A DNA stretch of 64,000 nt from Verrucomicrobiales bacterium (GCA_016795425.1 JAEUHG010000087.1:19410-83409), one strand, 5' to 3'. Positions 16,731-25,985 are shown, counted from the stretch's first letter. The notes: a model not told the origin generated them from the letters alone. Numbers and translations: made by a program.

Positions 16731-18302
16731 TCAGGCGAGGGCGAGGTCCGGTTCGGGCATCGCCTTGGCCGCGGTGGATCTTGGGGCGGCGCCGTCGCGG
16801 TCGAGGGTGTCGCCCGCGATCCAACCCGACATCAGGACCATGGGCATGCCTGGGCCCGGGTGCGCCGCTCCGCCGGCGAGGTAAAGACCCTCGACTTCGG
16901 TTCGATTGCTGGGTTTAAAAGCCCCGCCGAATCGGCCGTGACTCGCGAGTCCGTAAATGGCCCCGTTGAGGACCTGGTAACGAGTGTGGATGTCGTGGGG
17001 AGTGAGCCAGCGTTCGACGACGATACGGGATTCGAGGTCGGGCATGCCGCCAGTGGTCCGGAGTTTCTCGATAATCCGGTTCCGATAGGTGGGGAGCATC
17101 TTTGTCCAGTCGTGGTGGGGCCGGAGGTAGGGAGTATGGACGAGGACGTAGAGGGCCTCGCCGCCGGTGGGGGCGACAGCGGGTTCCGTGAAGGACGGGG
17201 CGCACAGGTACGCCGTGGGGTCCGGTGCGGGTTCGCCTTTTCGATAGATCGCCTCGAACTCCTCATGGGGGTCCCGGGAGAAGACGAAATTGTGGTGGCA
17301 AAGGTGTTCGTAGCGCCGATTCAAACCGAGGTAGAGGACGACGCCCGAGCACGCCGGTTCGTAGTCGCGGCGGTGCGCGAATCGGCGGGAGGCGGGATGT
17401 CCGGGCAGCAATTCCGAGAAGGTACGAACGGCGTCACGGTTTGAGACGACCGCTGCCAGGGGAATTGTCTCACCGCCTCGCAATTCGACGCCGACGGCGC
17501 GCGGCCCATCGGTGAGGACGCGGGTGACGTGGGCGTTGGTGCGAATTTCCACGCCAAGTTCGGTCGCGAGACGCGCCAGGGCGAGCGGCACCGCCCGAGT
17601 TCCTCCCATGGGATACCAGACGCCCTCATCGCTTTGCATATGGGCGATACCGCAGAGAACCGCGGGCGACTGCTCGGGGGACGAGCCCACATATTGCGTA
17701 TAGTGATCGAGCATCTGAGCGGCGCGTTCGTCGGGAACGAATTTGCGAATGGTGGCCGCGACGGTGCTACCCATGCGCATGCTGAGCACGTCGCCAATGA
17801 CCCCTGGGCTGACCGCGGTGCGGAACTCGAACATATCGGCGATCCCGCCGATGGGCTTATAAAAGTAGTACTTTCGAGAAATGTCGTTCAGGCGTTTGGC
17901 GAGTTTCGCGAAGCGCCGGTAGCCTTCGCCGGACTGCGTGCCGGGGGAGAAGCGATCCAACTCAGCGGACATGCGATCCACGTCCTCTCGGAGGTCCAGA
18001 ATGGAGCCATCCTGAAAGAAGCATCGCCATTGGGGGTCCAGGCGGCGCAGGTCCAGGTAATCATCAAGATTGCGGCCGGCTTCGGAGAAGATGCGGCGAA
18101 GGACCGACGGCAGGGTGAGGATCGTCGGCCCCATATCGAAGCGGTACCCCTTTTCCTGGAGCACCGCGGCCTTGCCGCCGTACCACGGGTTGGTTTCGAA
18201 GAGCAGAACGCGATATCCGCGGGCACCCAGGGTGCAGGCCGCCGCGAGGCCTGCCAGGCCGCCGCCGATGATGCCGATGGATTCGGAGGTTGGGTTGTTC
18301 AT
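16731..18302 (-). CDS. Carotenoid desaturase/oxidase of the CrtI/CrtN/CrtP family
   Basis: FAD-dependent desaturase or oxidase, 523 residues. The N-terminal dinucleotide-binding fold reads IGIIGGGLAGLAAACTLGARGYRVLLFE, followed by GYRFDMGPTILTLP. The C-terminal family signature is GLYLAGGAAHPGPGMPMVLMSGW. It is one of two related genes in tandem (the other at 18372-19922), 69 bases apart. In C30 pathways one paralog (CrtN) desaturates and the other (CrtP) oxidises a terminal methyl group, and I cannot assign which is which by eye. It is followed by the acyltransferase on the same strand. Confidence 0.88.
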   Translation of the reverse strand: MNNPTSESIGIIGGGLAGLAAACTLGARGYRVLLFETNPWYGGKAAVLQEKGYRFDMGPTILTLPSVLRRIFSEAGRNLDDYLDLRRLDPQWRCFFQDGSILDLREDVDRMSAELDRFSPGTQSGEGYRRFAKLAKRLNDISRKYYFYKPIGGIADMFEFRTAVSPGVIGDVLSMRMGSTVAATIRKFVPDERAAQMLDHYTQYVGSSPEQSPAVLCGIAHMQSDEGVWYPMGGTRAVPLALARLATELGVEIRTNAHVTRVLTDGPRAVGVELRGGETIPLAAVVSNRDAVRTFSELLPGHPASRRFAHRRDYEPACSGVVLYLGLNRRYEHLCHHNFVFSRDPHEEFEAIYRKGEPAPDPTAYLCAPSFTEPAVAPTGGEALYVLVHTPYLRPHHDWTKMLPTYRNRIIEKLRTTGGMPDLESRIVVERWLTPHDIHTRYQVLNGAIYGLASHGRFGGAFKPSNRTEVEGLYLAGGAAHPGPGMPMVLMSGWIAGDTLDRDGAAPRSTAAKAMPEPDLALA

Positions 18303-18371
18303 GGATCGAAGCGTTGGGTCAATCGTTGACGATCGTGGGAGTGAAAGCGGAATGCGGTGGGTGGTGGACCT

Positions 18372-19922
18372 TCAGACCTCCTGCAGAGCCGGGGTGGCCA
18401 GCTGCTGATCGGGCATGGAGTTTGTGGAGTGCCGCCAATGAGCCGGAAGGCCGAGGTCCTCGAGGAGGAGTCGCGAACTGATGCGGGCACTTTCGAAGAT
18501 CACCGGCAGACCGCTGCCCGGGTGTGTGCCGCCCCCGACCAGGTACATCCCGTCGAATTCCTCGAAGCGGTTGCGGGGCCGGAGGTGGAGCATTTGATCC
18601 AGACTGTGGGCGAGATTGAAGGTTGCCCCCTTGAAGATTTCGTAGCGCGCGTCCCAGTCGGCTGGCGTGACCACCCGTTCGAAACGAATGCGTGATTCGT
18701 CGAGGTCAAACCCGGCTGCGGCGATGCGGCTGAGGGCGAGTTTTCGGAAGCGGGCTTTTTCGCGGTGCCAGTCAATGTTCGGATGCTGATGGCTCACTGG
18801 CAGCAGGACATAAAGGGCGCTCTGTCCGCGTGGCGCGAGTGTCGGATCCGTGATGGAAGGGTTCTCAACGTAAAACGACGGATCCTCGCTGAGGACATGA
18901 CGGTCTTCGATGTCCGCCAGATTCTTTCGATAGTCCTTGGCGATGTAGATGTTGTGATGGGGTTGGTGGAAGGTGCCGTCCACGCCCAGGTACATCATGA
19001 AGGTGGAGCAGGAATATTTCTTCTTCTCGAGCTTCTGATTGGTCCAGCGGCGGCGAAGGTGATCGGGCACGAGCCGGGTCATGGCTCGCGCGAAGTCCGC
19101 ATTAACGACCAGGGCGTCGGCGCGATGGATGCCCGAGGGTGTCCGGACACCGGTTGCCCGCCTGCCCTGGAAGAGGATTTCTTCGACGGGCTCACCGAGG
19201 TGAATACGGACGCCGAGGCGTTCTGCCAGGCGCGCCAGGGCGCGGGTGATGGATGCGCATCCGCCGGTGGGGTGGAAGACGCCGTATTCGTACTCGAGGA
19301 AGGAGAGGATGCTAAAGAGGCTTGGGCATCGAAATGGGGACATGCCCAGGTATTTCGACTGGAAGCTGAAGGCGAGCCGGATGCGGGGATCTTTGAAGAA
19401 GCCGGCAAGGTAATTATCCACCGATTGATGCGGCCGGATCATCGGGAGGAGTTTTAGCATTCTCAGATTGATGAGATCACTCCATCCGAGGAAGGGGTTC
19501 TGGAGGCAGGGCATCATCGCCTTCAGTTTCACCCTGTTCTCATTCAGGAACCGTGGAAACTGGAGGGCGTCGGCTGGGCTGATGGCAGCGATCTGGCGCT
19601 GCATTTCAGCGACCTTGGGAGTGCAGTTGAGTTCGCCACCGGCGCCAAAGATCAGGCGATATTGCGGATCGAGCCGCGTCATCGGCACCTCGTCGTCGAG
19701 CGAGGCACCCCCCGCCGCGAAGATCTCACGGAGGACCTGCGGATAGAGGAAGAAGGTTGGACCCAGGTCGAATTTGAATCCGCCGGATTCCAGCGTGGAG
19801 GTGCGTCCTCCGACGACGGGAAGACGTTCAAAGATACTGACTTTGACGCCACTGGATGCCAGCAGGATGGAGGCGGCCAGACCGCCCGGTCCGGCGCCAA
19901 TGATGATGATCTCCTTACTCAT
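18372..19922 (-). CDS. Carotenoid desaturase of the CrtI/CrtN family
   Basis: 516 residues from the ATG at 19922, first gene of the carotenoid cluster. FAD-binding N-terminus EIIIIGAGPGGLAASILLASSGVKVSIFE, then GGFKFDLGPTFFLYP, a GVFHPTGGCASI segment and the C-terminal signature MYLVGGGTHPGSGLPVIFESARIS. The THPGSG form is typical of CrtN/CrtI desaturases. A TTG further upstream (19949) could also start it but adds only nine polar residues. No phytoene/dehydrosqualene synthase (CrtB/CrtM) or hpnCDE lies in the window, so the substrate must come from elsewhere. Confidence 0.9.
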   Translation of the reverse strand: MSKEIIIIGAGPGGLAASILLASSGVKVSIFERLPVVGGRTSTLESGGFKFDLGPTFFLYPQVLREIFAAGGASLDDEVPMTRLDPQYRLIFGAGGELNCTPKVAEMQRQIAAISPADALQFPRFLNENRVKLKAMMPCLQNPFLGWSDLINLRMLKLLPMIRPHQSVDNYLAGFFKDPRIRLAFSFQSKYLGMSPFRCPSLFSILSFLEYEYGVFHPTGGCASITRALARLAERLGVRIHLGEPVEEILFQGRRATGVRTPSGIHRADALVVNADFARAMTRLVPDHLRRRWTNQKLEKKKYSCSTFMMYLGVDGTFHQPHHNIYIAKDYRKNLADIEDRHVLSEDPSFYVENPSITDPTLAPRGQSALYVLLPVSHQHPNIDWHREKARFRKLALSRIAAAGFDLDESRIRFERVVTPADWDARYEIFKGATFNLAHSLDQMLHLRPRNRFEEFDGMYLVGGGTHPGSGLPVIFESARISSRLLLEDLGLPAHWRHSTNSMPDQQLATPALQEV

Positions 19923-20110
19923 GCTCGTTGTTGGGTTGTCCGTCCGCAAATCCCGTTGCCGCGATGAATCTGGGTGGGGGGTAATGACCCGACGCTGCCA
20001 TTCTCGGTGACGACGGATGGGCCGGGGACGGCCGATCCGGACAAAGCTCCGCCCTGGGCCTTGTTGGAGGCCTGAAAGTTCTGTCTCAGGGAAGAGTCAG
20101 CCCACTGGAT

Positions 20111-20135
20111 CCGCGGGTCCGTTCAGGGCCCGCGG
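20111..20135 (-). terminator. Strong hairpin downstream of the sigma-70 gene
   Basis: CCGCGGGTCC (20111-20120) pairs over all ten positions (one G-U) with GGGCCCGCGG (20126-20135), loop GTTCA, 18 bases beyond the sigma gene stop. No U-tract follows on the minus strand, so it may act as a Rho-assisted or processing end instead of a classic intrinsic terminator. It separates the sigma gene from the carotenoid genes. Confidence 0.5.
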
Positions 20136-20152
20136 TTCGTGACCCGAGGATG

Positions 20153-21106
20153 TCAGGCGGCTTCGGGCAACGCTTCTCGTTGCTCGATCCACCGTCTCAA
20201 TTTGCCAAGCGCGATGTTCTGCAATTGCCGGATACGCTCGCGGGTCAGGTTGAAACGTTCTCCGACCTCTTCGAGGGTCTTTTCGGAGCCTCCGTCCAGA
20301 CCGAAGCGTTCCTGCAAAATGGTGAGTTCGCGATCGTTCAGGCGATCCAGCAACTCCCGCATCAGGTCGGTGCGGGTCCGTGAATCCAGATCCTGATAGG
20401 CGGTGCTGGAACGATCATCCGCCACGACCTCGGAGACCGTGCTGCTGTCATCATCCCCTAACTGGGCGTCCAGAGAGATGGTGCTGAGCATGGCCCGGCG
20501 CATCTTGCGGATGCGGCCGATGGGCATCTCCATCTCGTCGGCGATTTCCTCGTCGGATGGCTCGCGTCCAAGTTCGTCATGGAGCCGGGAATGCGTGCGC
20601 CAGAACTGGGCGATGCGGTCGCGCAGGTGAATGGGAATCCGGATGGTGCGGGACTGATTGGCGACCGCCCTTTTGATGGCTTGTTTGATCCACCAGGAAC
20701 TGTAGGTGGAAAACTTGGCGCCCTTGGTGGGATCGAAGTAGTCGACCGCCTTCATGAGGCCGATGTTTCCTTCGTTGACCAGATCGAGCAGCGGGACGCC
20801 ATGGTGCTCGTAGTCGCGGGCAATTTTCACGCAGAGCCGCAGATTCGCCCGGATCATGTGTTCCCTTGCCTTGGAGTCGCCACGTTGGATGCGGCGGGCA
20901 AGTTTCACCTCTTCATCGGGGGTGAGCAGGGGGACCTCAGCGATCTCGCGCAGGTACTGTTCGAGCGGGGACCGGGCTCCGATTTCGCGTGGGGCGGCCT
21001 CGATCTTATTGGTGGTCGGCAGCGCTTCTGTGCCGGACGAGGGCATGGGGATGGGGGAAGCGGCTTCCGTCATTCGGAGGGCCGACGATGTTTGCGTAGC
21101 CGTCAT
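20153..21106 (-). CDS. RNA polymerase sigma-70 factor, primary-type (group 2, RpoD/SigA-like)
   Basis: 317 residues from the ATG at 21106, with AAGGA eleven bases upstream. Region 1.2 (PLEQYLREIAEVPLLTPDEEVKLARRI), region 2 (LVNEGNIGLMKAVDYFDPTKGAKFSTYSSWWIKQAIKRAV), region 3 (IPIHLRDRI...GREPSDEEIADEM) and region 4.2 (TLEEVGERFNLTRERIRQLQNIAL) are all complete, while the long region 1.1 of housekeeping RpoD is missing. An alternative ATG at 21181, also with a GAGG, would add 25 basic residues. The gene lies between the carotenoid genes and a divergent CarH/LitR-type regulator. This suggests an alternative factor serving a light or stress regulon, although it could be a general group 2 factor. 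Confidence 0.93.
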   Translation of the reverse strand: MTATQTSSALRMTEAASPIPMPSSGTEALPTTNKIEAAPREIGARSPLEQYLREIAEVPLLTPDEEVKLARRIQRGDSKAREHMIRANLRLCVKIARDYEHHGVPLLDLVNEGNIGLMKAVDYFDPTKGAKFSTYSSWWIKQAIKRAVANQSRTIRIPIHLRDRIAQFWRTHSRLHDELGREPSDEEIADEMEMPIGRIRKMRRAMLSTISLDAQLGDDDSSTVSEVVADDRSSTAYQDLDSRTRTDLMRELLDRLNDRELTILQERFGLDGGSEKTLEEVGERFNLTRERIRQLQNIALGKLRRWIEQREALPEAA

Positions 21107-21528
21107 GATTGCAGTTCCTTGGCCAAAAGGTTTCGAGGTTCGATTCCCCTTCGCGTTCTTGTTCCTCGTATCATGTTTCATGGCCGTAATCCTCACGTTA
21201 ATGTTCGTTGCAATAAACAAGACCGTTCCGCTCCTATTTGCCTGACGCCTGGTAGACCACGGTTGGTTACGACTTGTTCAACATTAATCGCAAGATCGCG
21301 AGCGACGGCGCACTGTTGTTGATTCTTTGTCGTATGTCAACTCTTTGTCTCAAACTTGTTTTGATTGTGACGAAGTTTTTGGGTTTCGAATTTGAATTCT
21401 GTTGAGCCTGAGTTGGGGGGCGGATTCGGTTAGGCATCATAGCTTTGTTGGGGTTTTTGGTGGATTAAGGTGCTAAAACGGCGCGATTTACTGTTTGCTT
21501 GCGTCTATATTTTGTCTACATTTCGCCG
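21107..21528. promoter_or_regulatory. Divergent control region between sigma factor and CarH-like regulator
   Basis: 422 bases, distinctly AT-richer than its surroundings, especially 21290-21520. It must hold both divergent promoters. A perfect TTGACA is present on the minus strand at 21340-21335, flanked by repeats described separately. TATATT at 21505-21510 on the plus strand could serve as a -10 for the regulator. No other gene is supported here. Confidence 0.55.
21325..21349 (-). promoter_or_regulatory. Direct repeats GACAAAG flanking a TTGACA -35 element
   Basis: Read on the minus strand, GACAAAG occurs at 21349-21343 and again at 21331-21325, exactly 18 bases apart. TTGACA (21340-21335) lies between them, 229 bases upstream of the sigma ATG. 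Two same-phase repeats over a -35 element look like a repressor operator, and the divergent MerR/B12 protein is the obvious candidate. The matching -10 (AACAGT at 21317-21312 with a 17-base spacer) is weak. Confidence 0.4.
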
Positions 21529-22560
21529 GTGGTAAGTTTTCAACATCCGATTCAAGTCGTTGCACGATTGACGGGCCTTACGCCCCACGTGATTCGGGTC
21601 TGGGAGAAGCGGTATCAGGCGGTGATGCCGACGCGAACGGGCACCAATCGACGGCTCTACTCGGACGCGGAAGTGGATCGGTTGAGGCTGTTGGCGCAGG
21701 CGACGGCCGCTGGTCACAAGATTGGGATCATCGCCAAACTGGAGACCGAGGATTTGAAGCGATTGGTGGCGACGGTCTCAGGTGGGGCGACGGCTCCGTC
21801 CATTGCGGCAGTCCTGGATACGGAGTCCCAGGCGGGCCTTCGGGGGCCGGCCGAGATCGCGTTGGTTTCTGAGCCGCAACGATCCATGAGGTCCGGGACG
21901 ACGCGCGACTGGGACCACGATGGGGATCTTCTACGAGCCGCGATGGAGGCGACGGCGACCTTTGATTCCGGGGCACTGCAGCGGACATTGGAGCGGGCGG
22001 CGGTGCAATTTGGGCACAACGGGGTGCTTCACCGAGTGGTTTGTCCTCTGGCAGCGGATTTGGGCGAACGCTGGCAGCAGGGATTGATCACCGCGGCGCA
22101 TGAGCATTTTGCCTCGGCGGTCATCAGGGATTTCCTGACGCGGTTGGCGCGTCCGTACGCGGTGACGCCATCCGCACCCTGTGCCGTAGTGACGACGCCG
22201 TCCGGACAATTGCATGAGCTGGGTGCGGTGATTGTGGCTGCCGCGGCGACCCACTGGGGTTGGAAGACGGTCTACCTGGGACCAAGCTTGCCGGCGGCGG
22301 AGATTGCCGGTGCGGCAACCCAGAACCGAGCGCGGGCCGTCTTGCTCAGCGTTGTCTATCCAGCCGACGACGCGTCGTTGCCGGCGGAATTGGCGCAACT
22401 GCGCCAGTATTTGCCCGACGATACGGAGATTTTCATCGGGGGCCGGGCGGCGAGGGCTTATGCACCGGCGCTGAAGCAGGTGCGGGTGCATATCCAAACG
22501 GACCTGGAGAGCCTTGGGGACCGTTTGGAGGAAATGCGGGCGAACCGGTTCGGCGCCTAG
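21529..22560 (+). CDS. MerR-family regulator with cobalamin-binding domain (CarH/LitR-like)
   Basis: 343 residues from the GTG at 21529 (a TTG at 21499 is possible). The N-terminal MerR helix-turn-helix reads IQVVARLTGLTPHVIRVWEKRYQAVMPTRTGTNRRLYSDAEVDRLR. After a linker comes the four-helix B12 cap with Trp182, Glu192 and His193 (W-x9-EH), the residues that cover adenosylcobalamin in Thermus CarH. The Rossmann domain has HELG with His229, the expected lower cobalt ligand, though the preceding DxH Asp is Gln. CarH and LitR repress carotenoid genes in the dark and release DNA in light. The carotenoid cluster next door fits that role. It is convergent with the FG-GAP gene. Confidence 0.88.
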   Translation: MVSFQHPIQVVARLTGLTPHVIRVWEKRYQAVMPTRTGTNRRLYSDAEVDRLRLLAQATAAGHKIGIIAKLETEDLKRLVATVSGGATAPSIAAVLDTESQAGLRGPAEIALVSEPQRSMRSGTTRDWDHDGDLLRAAMEATATFDSGALQRTLERAAVQFGHNGVLHRVVCPLAADLGERWQQGLITAAHEHFASAVIRDFLTRLARPYAVTPSAPCAVVTTPSGQLHELGAVIVAAAATHWGWKTVYLGPSLPAAEIAGAATQNRARAVLLSVVYPADDASLPAELAQLRQYLPDDTEIFIGGRAARAYAPALKQVRVHIQTDLESLGDRLEEMRANRFGA

Positions 22561-22580
22561 GTTTGGGAAGTGATCGCTCT

Positions 22581-25500
22581 TTACCTTGCCTGGTGGTCCC
22601 TGGGAATGCTCGATGGCGGCGCGAGGAAGAGTCGGCTGGGTCCATTGTTCTGCGCCACCCAAAGATCGTCCACCCCATCCAGATTGAAATCCGCGGAAAC
22701 ACAGCCGCGCATGGAACCGTAGATTGGAATGCTTTGGGTGGCAGTCGGTTCGGCGATCAGGGTTCCGTCCTCTTTGGACTTCAGAAACAGCCCGCGCCCG
22801 GCATCCATGCGGTCATCCTCGTCGCGTCCGTCGAAGAAATTTTGCCCGCAAAACAGGCCATCTCCCCAGGGGTGATTTGGACCGATGCGGCAGAGGGACC
22901 GAATGGGCGTCCATTGGGCTTGGGCCGGCAGCGGTTTGAATTCGAAGCGATTCCCGCGGTTGTAGAAGACACCCGAAGCCAGGTGGCGGGCCTCGACGTG
23001 GGGGATCATGTCCGTGTGTCCACGAAGCATCTCCTCGACCGTGGTCTGGGAATAGGAACGATGGGTGGGATATTTCTGGCGTAGCCAGGGGATTTCCACA
23101 TCCAGGACATCGCGAGGGCGAGTGGGCACGAAGGCCCTTTTGGCCGGGTCGAAGGCCGCCTCGATCATGCCCAGCGCGCCGGTTCCCCGGAAATCGGCGA
23201 ATCCCAGGCGCCAGGTGCCGGCGGCGTGGCGTTGGTGGGCCGAATTCAGGCCCCAATTGCCGGCCACAATGTCGATACGCTGATCGCCATCGAGGTCGGT
23301 TGCGAGAAGGCACTGCCAAAGACCGGTCCACTCCCCCATTCCGAACTGCTCCGAGACATCCTGAAACGAGTCGCCCGTGTTGAGCAGGATGCGGATGGGG
23401 CCCCATTCGCAGGCCAGTATCAGGTCCGTTCGACGGTCCCCGTTAAGGTCTGCCATGGCGATATCCGTGACCAACCCGACACGCAGGAGAGCTCGTGAAC
23501 GGGCGGCATCGATGCTCAGGTGCCCCGACTGGTTGGTGAACACCATGGAGTTGGCGGCTTCGGGGTATCGGCCCCGGTGGCAACGACCGCCCACAACAAC
23601 ATCAAGGTCGCCGTCTGCATCGACATCACCGACACCCAATGAGCCCGGGCTGGCGCCAATCGAAGGCAACGCATTGGTGGCGATCCAGCCCTCGCCGATC
23701 CGGTCGAAGCGAAGGACCGAGGGTTGGCGTTCGTCTCCGGACTCCAGATTGGCGAGGGCGGCGAGCAGCGACATTCGACCCGGGGACAGTTCGGCAAAAC
23801 GCAAGGCCACGATATCATCGGGAAGAGGGCCGGCTTCGAGGGGCGGCGCGGGTTCAACAAGGCCCTGTGCGTTGAGGTGCAGTGCGACCAGTGCGGAGCC
23901 CCGTGCGGCGCCGAGGACCATCCAGCATTTCTGGGATTCCTTGAGAACGGCGATTCCCGGGCCAAGCCTGCTCAATCGCCATGGCAGCAACGGTTGGAGG
24001 GCGAAGTCATCAAATTCGGATTCTTGATGCGTGAAAAGGGCTGGCACGGTGACCTCCACCAGGGCTTTAGTCGGATCCGGCGATGGCTCGGATTTGCGGA
24101 GGGGAGGCGCCGCCGTCGAAGTCGGTGCGCCGATTTCGTACCGACGATTGGGATCGACGTGCGGGACGGTGGACACCATTCCGTCGGGCCACCGAATCTC
24201 GATGCTCAGTTGGTCGGCATTGGCGGAACCGGCGGCGAAGGTGACCTCGGGTTGATCTCCGGAGAGGTAACGACCACCAGCCAGGATTTCCTTTTGCTGA
24301 CGCGGGACCGGGCCCCCGAGGAGGCTGACTTGGGCGCCGATGCCGTGCGTATTGCCTTTGGATGCCCGCAAGCGAACGGCAATGCGTGGGCGTTGGGAAT
24401 CGTTTCGAGCGATCAAGGGCGCGTCGCGCCAGACGTTGCCCACTACATCCTGGTCGCCGTCGTTGTCGAGATCGGCGAGGGCCATGCCATGGGTGCATCG
24501 CGTGGCCTGGAAGCGCCAGGTGGCCGAGTAATCTTGGAAGCGAAGGCGACCGGTGTTCCGCCAGGCAACTTTGGGAACGTTCAGCGGGGCGCGGGCGAGG
24601 ACTTGGGCTTGGATATTCTGGGGCGCTGCCCCCGTGGATTGCTCCGAGCTGTTGAGATTCCCCGCGTCGCGATCATTGAGGTCGTGGGGATGTCCGTTCG
24701 AGACCAGGAGATCCTCGAACCCGTCGAGATCGACATCGAGAAAGATGGGACACCAAGACCAGTCGGACATGGCCAATCCAGCGTACCAGGCAATTTCGGC
24801 GTAGGTCCCATCCCCACGATTCCATTGAAACGTATTGCGCCCGAATTGCGCGCGGTCGATGTCGCGGATGCTGCGTCGAAGTCCGACCCCGATCGGAGCC
24901 GCCTGGGCGAGATGGCGCGAGTGGTCTCGGCTCAACATCTCCAGAGTGAAGAGGTCGAGGTGGCCATCGCGATCGACGTCCGAGGCGTCGACACCCATGC
25001 AGGCATAGCTCATGCATCGGATGGCCATGCGTGGCAGCGCTCGAAACTTGCCCCGACCGTCGCCCAGCCAGATGCGGTCGGGAGATTGGAAATCCGAGCA
25101 GACATAGATGTCGGGTGTTCCATTGCCATCGAGGTCCCGGATTTGCACGGCGAGGCTGAGGTCTGGCGGGGCTTCGGCGAGGGGACGTCCGTCTTCGTCC
25201 ACGAAGTGATCGTTCCATTGGGCCCGGGTAAAGACGCCTTGGCCGTTGTTGAGAAGGAGGACGTCGGGTTCCCCCAATTCGTACATCTGCTGCCCGATCA
25301 ATGTGAGTTTCTTCGCGAAGCGCCCGGTAGGTTGCTGCACGCCGCCGACCATGCGCATGGGGATTCGCGCCCCATCACGCAGAATGGCGTCCACGCCAAA
25401 ACGACAGACATACAGGTCGAGGTCCCCGTCGCCGTCGACATCTCCGAAAGCTGCGGACGTGGCGCCACCCGGCATGGCGACGCCGGCGGACTCGGTGACA

Positions 25501-25985
25501 TTGGTGAAGGTGCCGTTTCCTTGATTAAGGAACAGCGCGTCCGGTCCGAGGAAGGAGGTGACGTGGAGATCGGGGCGTCCGTCGCCATTGACGTCGGCTG
25601 CGACGGCGCCCGTGGCGATGAGGTGCTGACAGGAGAGCCCGGCAGTTTCCGTGACATTGGTGAACTGCCATTGGCCCAGGTTTCTGAACAAGGCGCTGGG
25701 ACCCTCCTTGCTGCACAAGAAGAGGTCGCACCACCCGTCGCCATCGAAGTCGGCAAGTGCTACGCCGGCGCCATTCATCAGGTTTTGTCGAACCGCATAA
25801 CGCGCTGGGGAAATGCGATTGGTCCATACGATTCCTAGAGAGGCAGCCGTCAGTTCCGTGAAGCCGTCTCCCGGACCTGGCGAGGGAGTGATGGGTAGGG
25901 ATCGAACCGGGCTGGAGGTCGATTGAGATCGTTCCGCCGCGCGAACCGGAGCCGTTGCCACGACGATCAAAATGGCGAGGAGCAT
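22581..25985 (-). CDS. Secreted FG-GAP/VCBS repeat protein of the CRTAC1 (ASPIC/UnbV) type, copy 1
   Basis: 1134 residues from the ATG at 25985 with signal peptide MLLAILIVVATAPVRA. Many Ca-binding FG-GAP repeats are visible (DFDGDGWCDLFLCS, DVNGDGRPDLHVTS, DVDGDGDLDLYVCR, DLDGNGTPDIYVCS and others), forming probably two beta-propellers. Between them is an ASPIC/UnbV domain (RPRIAVRLRASKGNTHGIGAQVSL...EIRWPDG). It is a clear paralog of the gene just upstream, sharing RQNLMNGAGVAL and most repeat positions. Copy 1 ends soon after the last repeat (NNGPSRLFLAPPSS) and lacks the second ASPIC-like tail of copy 2. Function is unknown; extracellular binding of carbohydrate or protein is usual speculation. 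Confidence 0.88.
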   Translation of the reverse strand: MLLAILIVVATAPVRAAERSQSTSSPVRSLPITPSPGPGDGFTELTAASLGIVWTNRISPARYAVRQNLMNGAGVALADFDGDGWCDLFLCSKEGPSALFRNLGQWQFTNVTETAGLSCQHLIATGAVAADVNGDGRPDLHVTSFLGPDALFLNQGNGTFTNVTESAGVAMPGGATSAAFGDVDGDGDLDLYVCRFGVDAILRDGARIPMRMVGGVQQPTGRFAKKLTLIGQQMYELGEPDVLLLNNGQGVFTRAQWNDHFVDEDGRPLAEAPPDLSLAVQIRDLDGNGTPDIYVCSDFQSPDRIWLGDGRGKFRALPRMAIRCMSYACMGVDASDVDRDGHLDLFTLEMLSRDHSRHLAQAAPIGVGLRRSIRDIDRAQFGRNTFQWNRGDGTYAEIAWYAGLAMSDWSWCPIFLDVDLDGFEDLLVSNGHPHDLNDRDAGNLNSSEQSTGAAPQNIQAQVLARAPLNVPKVAWRNTGRLRFQDYSATWRFQATRCTHGMALADLDNDGDQDVVGNVWRDAPLIARNDSQRPRIAVRLRASKGNTHGIGAQVSLLGGPVPRQQKEILAGGRYLSGDQPEVTFAAGSANADQLSIEIRWPDGMVSTVPHVDPNRRYEIGAPTSTAAPPLRKSEPSPDPTKALVEVTVPALFTHQESEFDDFALQPLLPWRLSRLGPGIAVLKESQKCWMVLGAARGSALVALHLNAQGLVEPAPPLEAGPLPDDIVALRFAELSPGRMSLLAALANLESGDERQPSVLRFDRIGEGWIATNALPSIGASPGSLGVGDVDADGDLDVVVGGRCHRGRYPEAANSMVFTNQSGHLSIDAARSRALLRVGLVTDIAMADLNGDRRTDLILACEWGPIRILLNTGDSFQDVSEQFGMGEWTGLWQCLLATDLDGDQRIDIVAGNWGLNSAHQRHAAGTWRLGFADFRGTGALGMIEAAFDPAKRAFVPTRPRDVLDVEIPWLRQKYPTHRSYSQTTVEEMLRGHTDMIPHVEARHLASGVFYNRGNRFEFKPLPAQAQWTPIRSLCRIGPNHPWGDGLFCGQNFFDGRDEDDRMDAGRGLFLKSKEDGTLIAEPTATQSIPIYGSMRGCVSADFNLDGVDDLWVAQNNGPSRLFLAPPSSIPRDHQAR

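Noticed and set aside
23724..25838. A 704-residue open frame antisense to the FG-GAP gene, and a similar one at 28455-29762
   Set aside because: They follow the periodicity of the FG-GAP repeats on the other strand; the translations are Val/Glu/Asp-rich echoes of those repeats, not a protein family.
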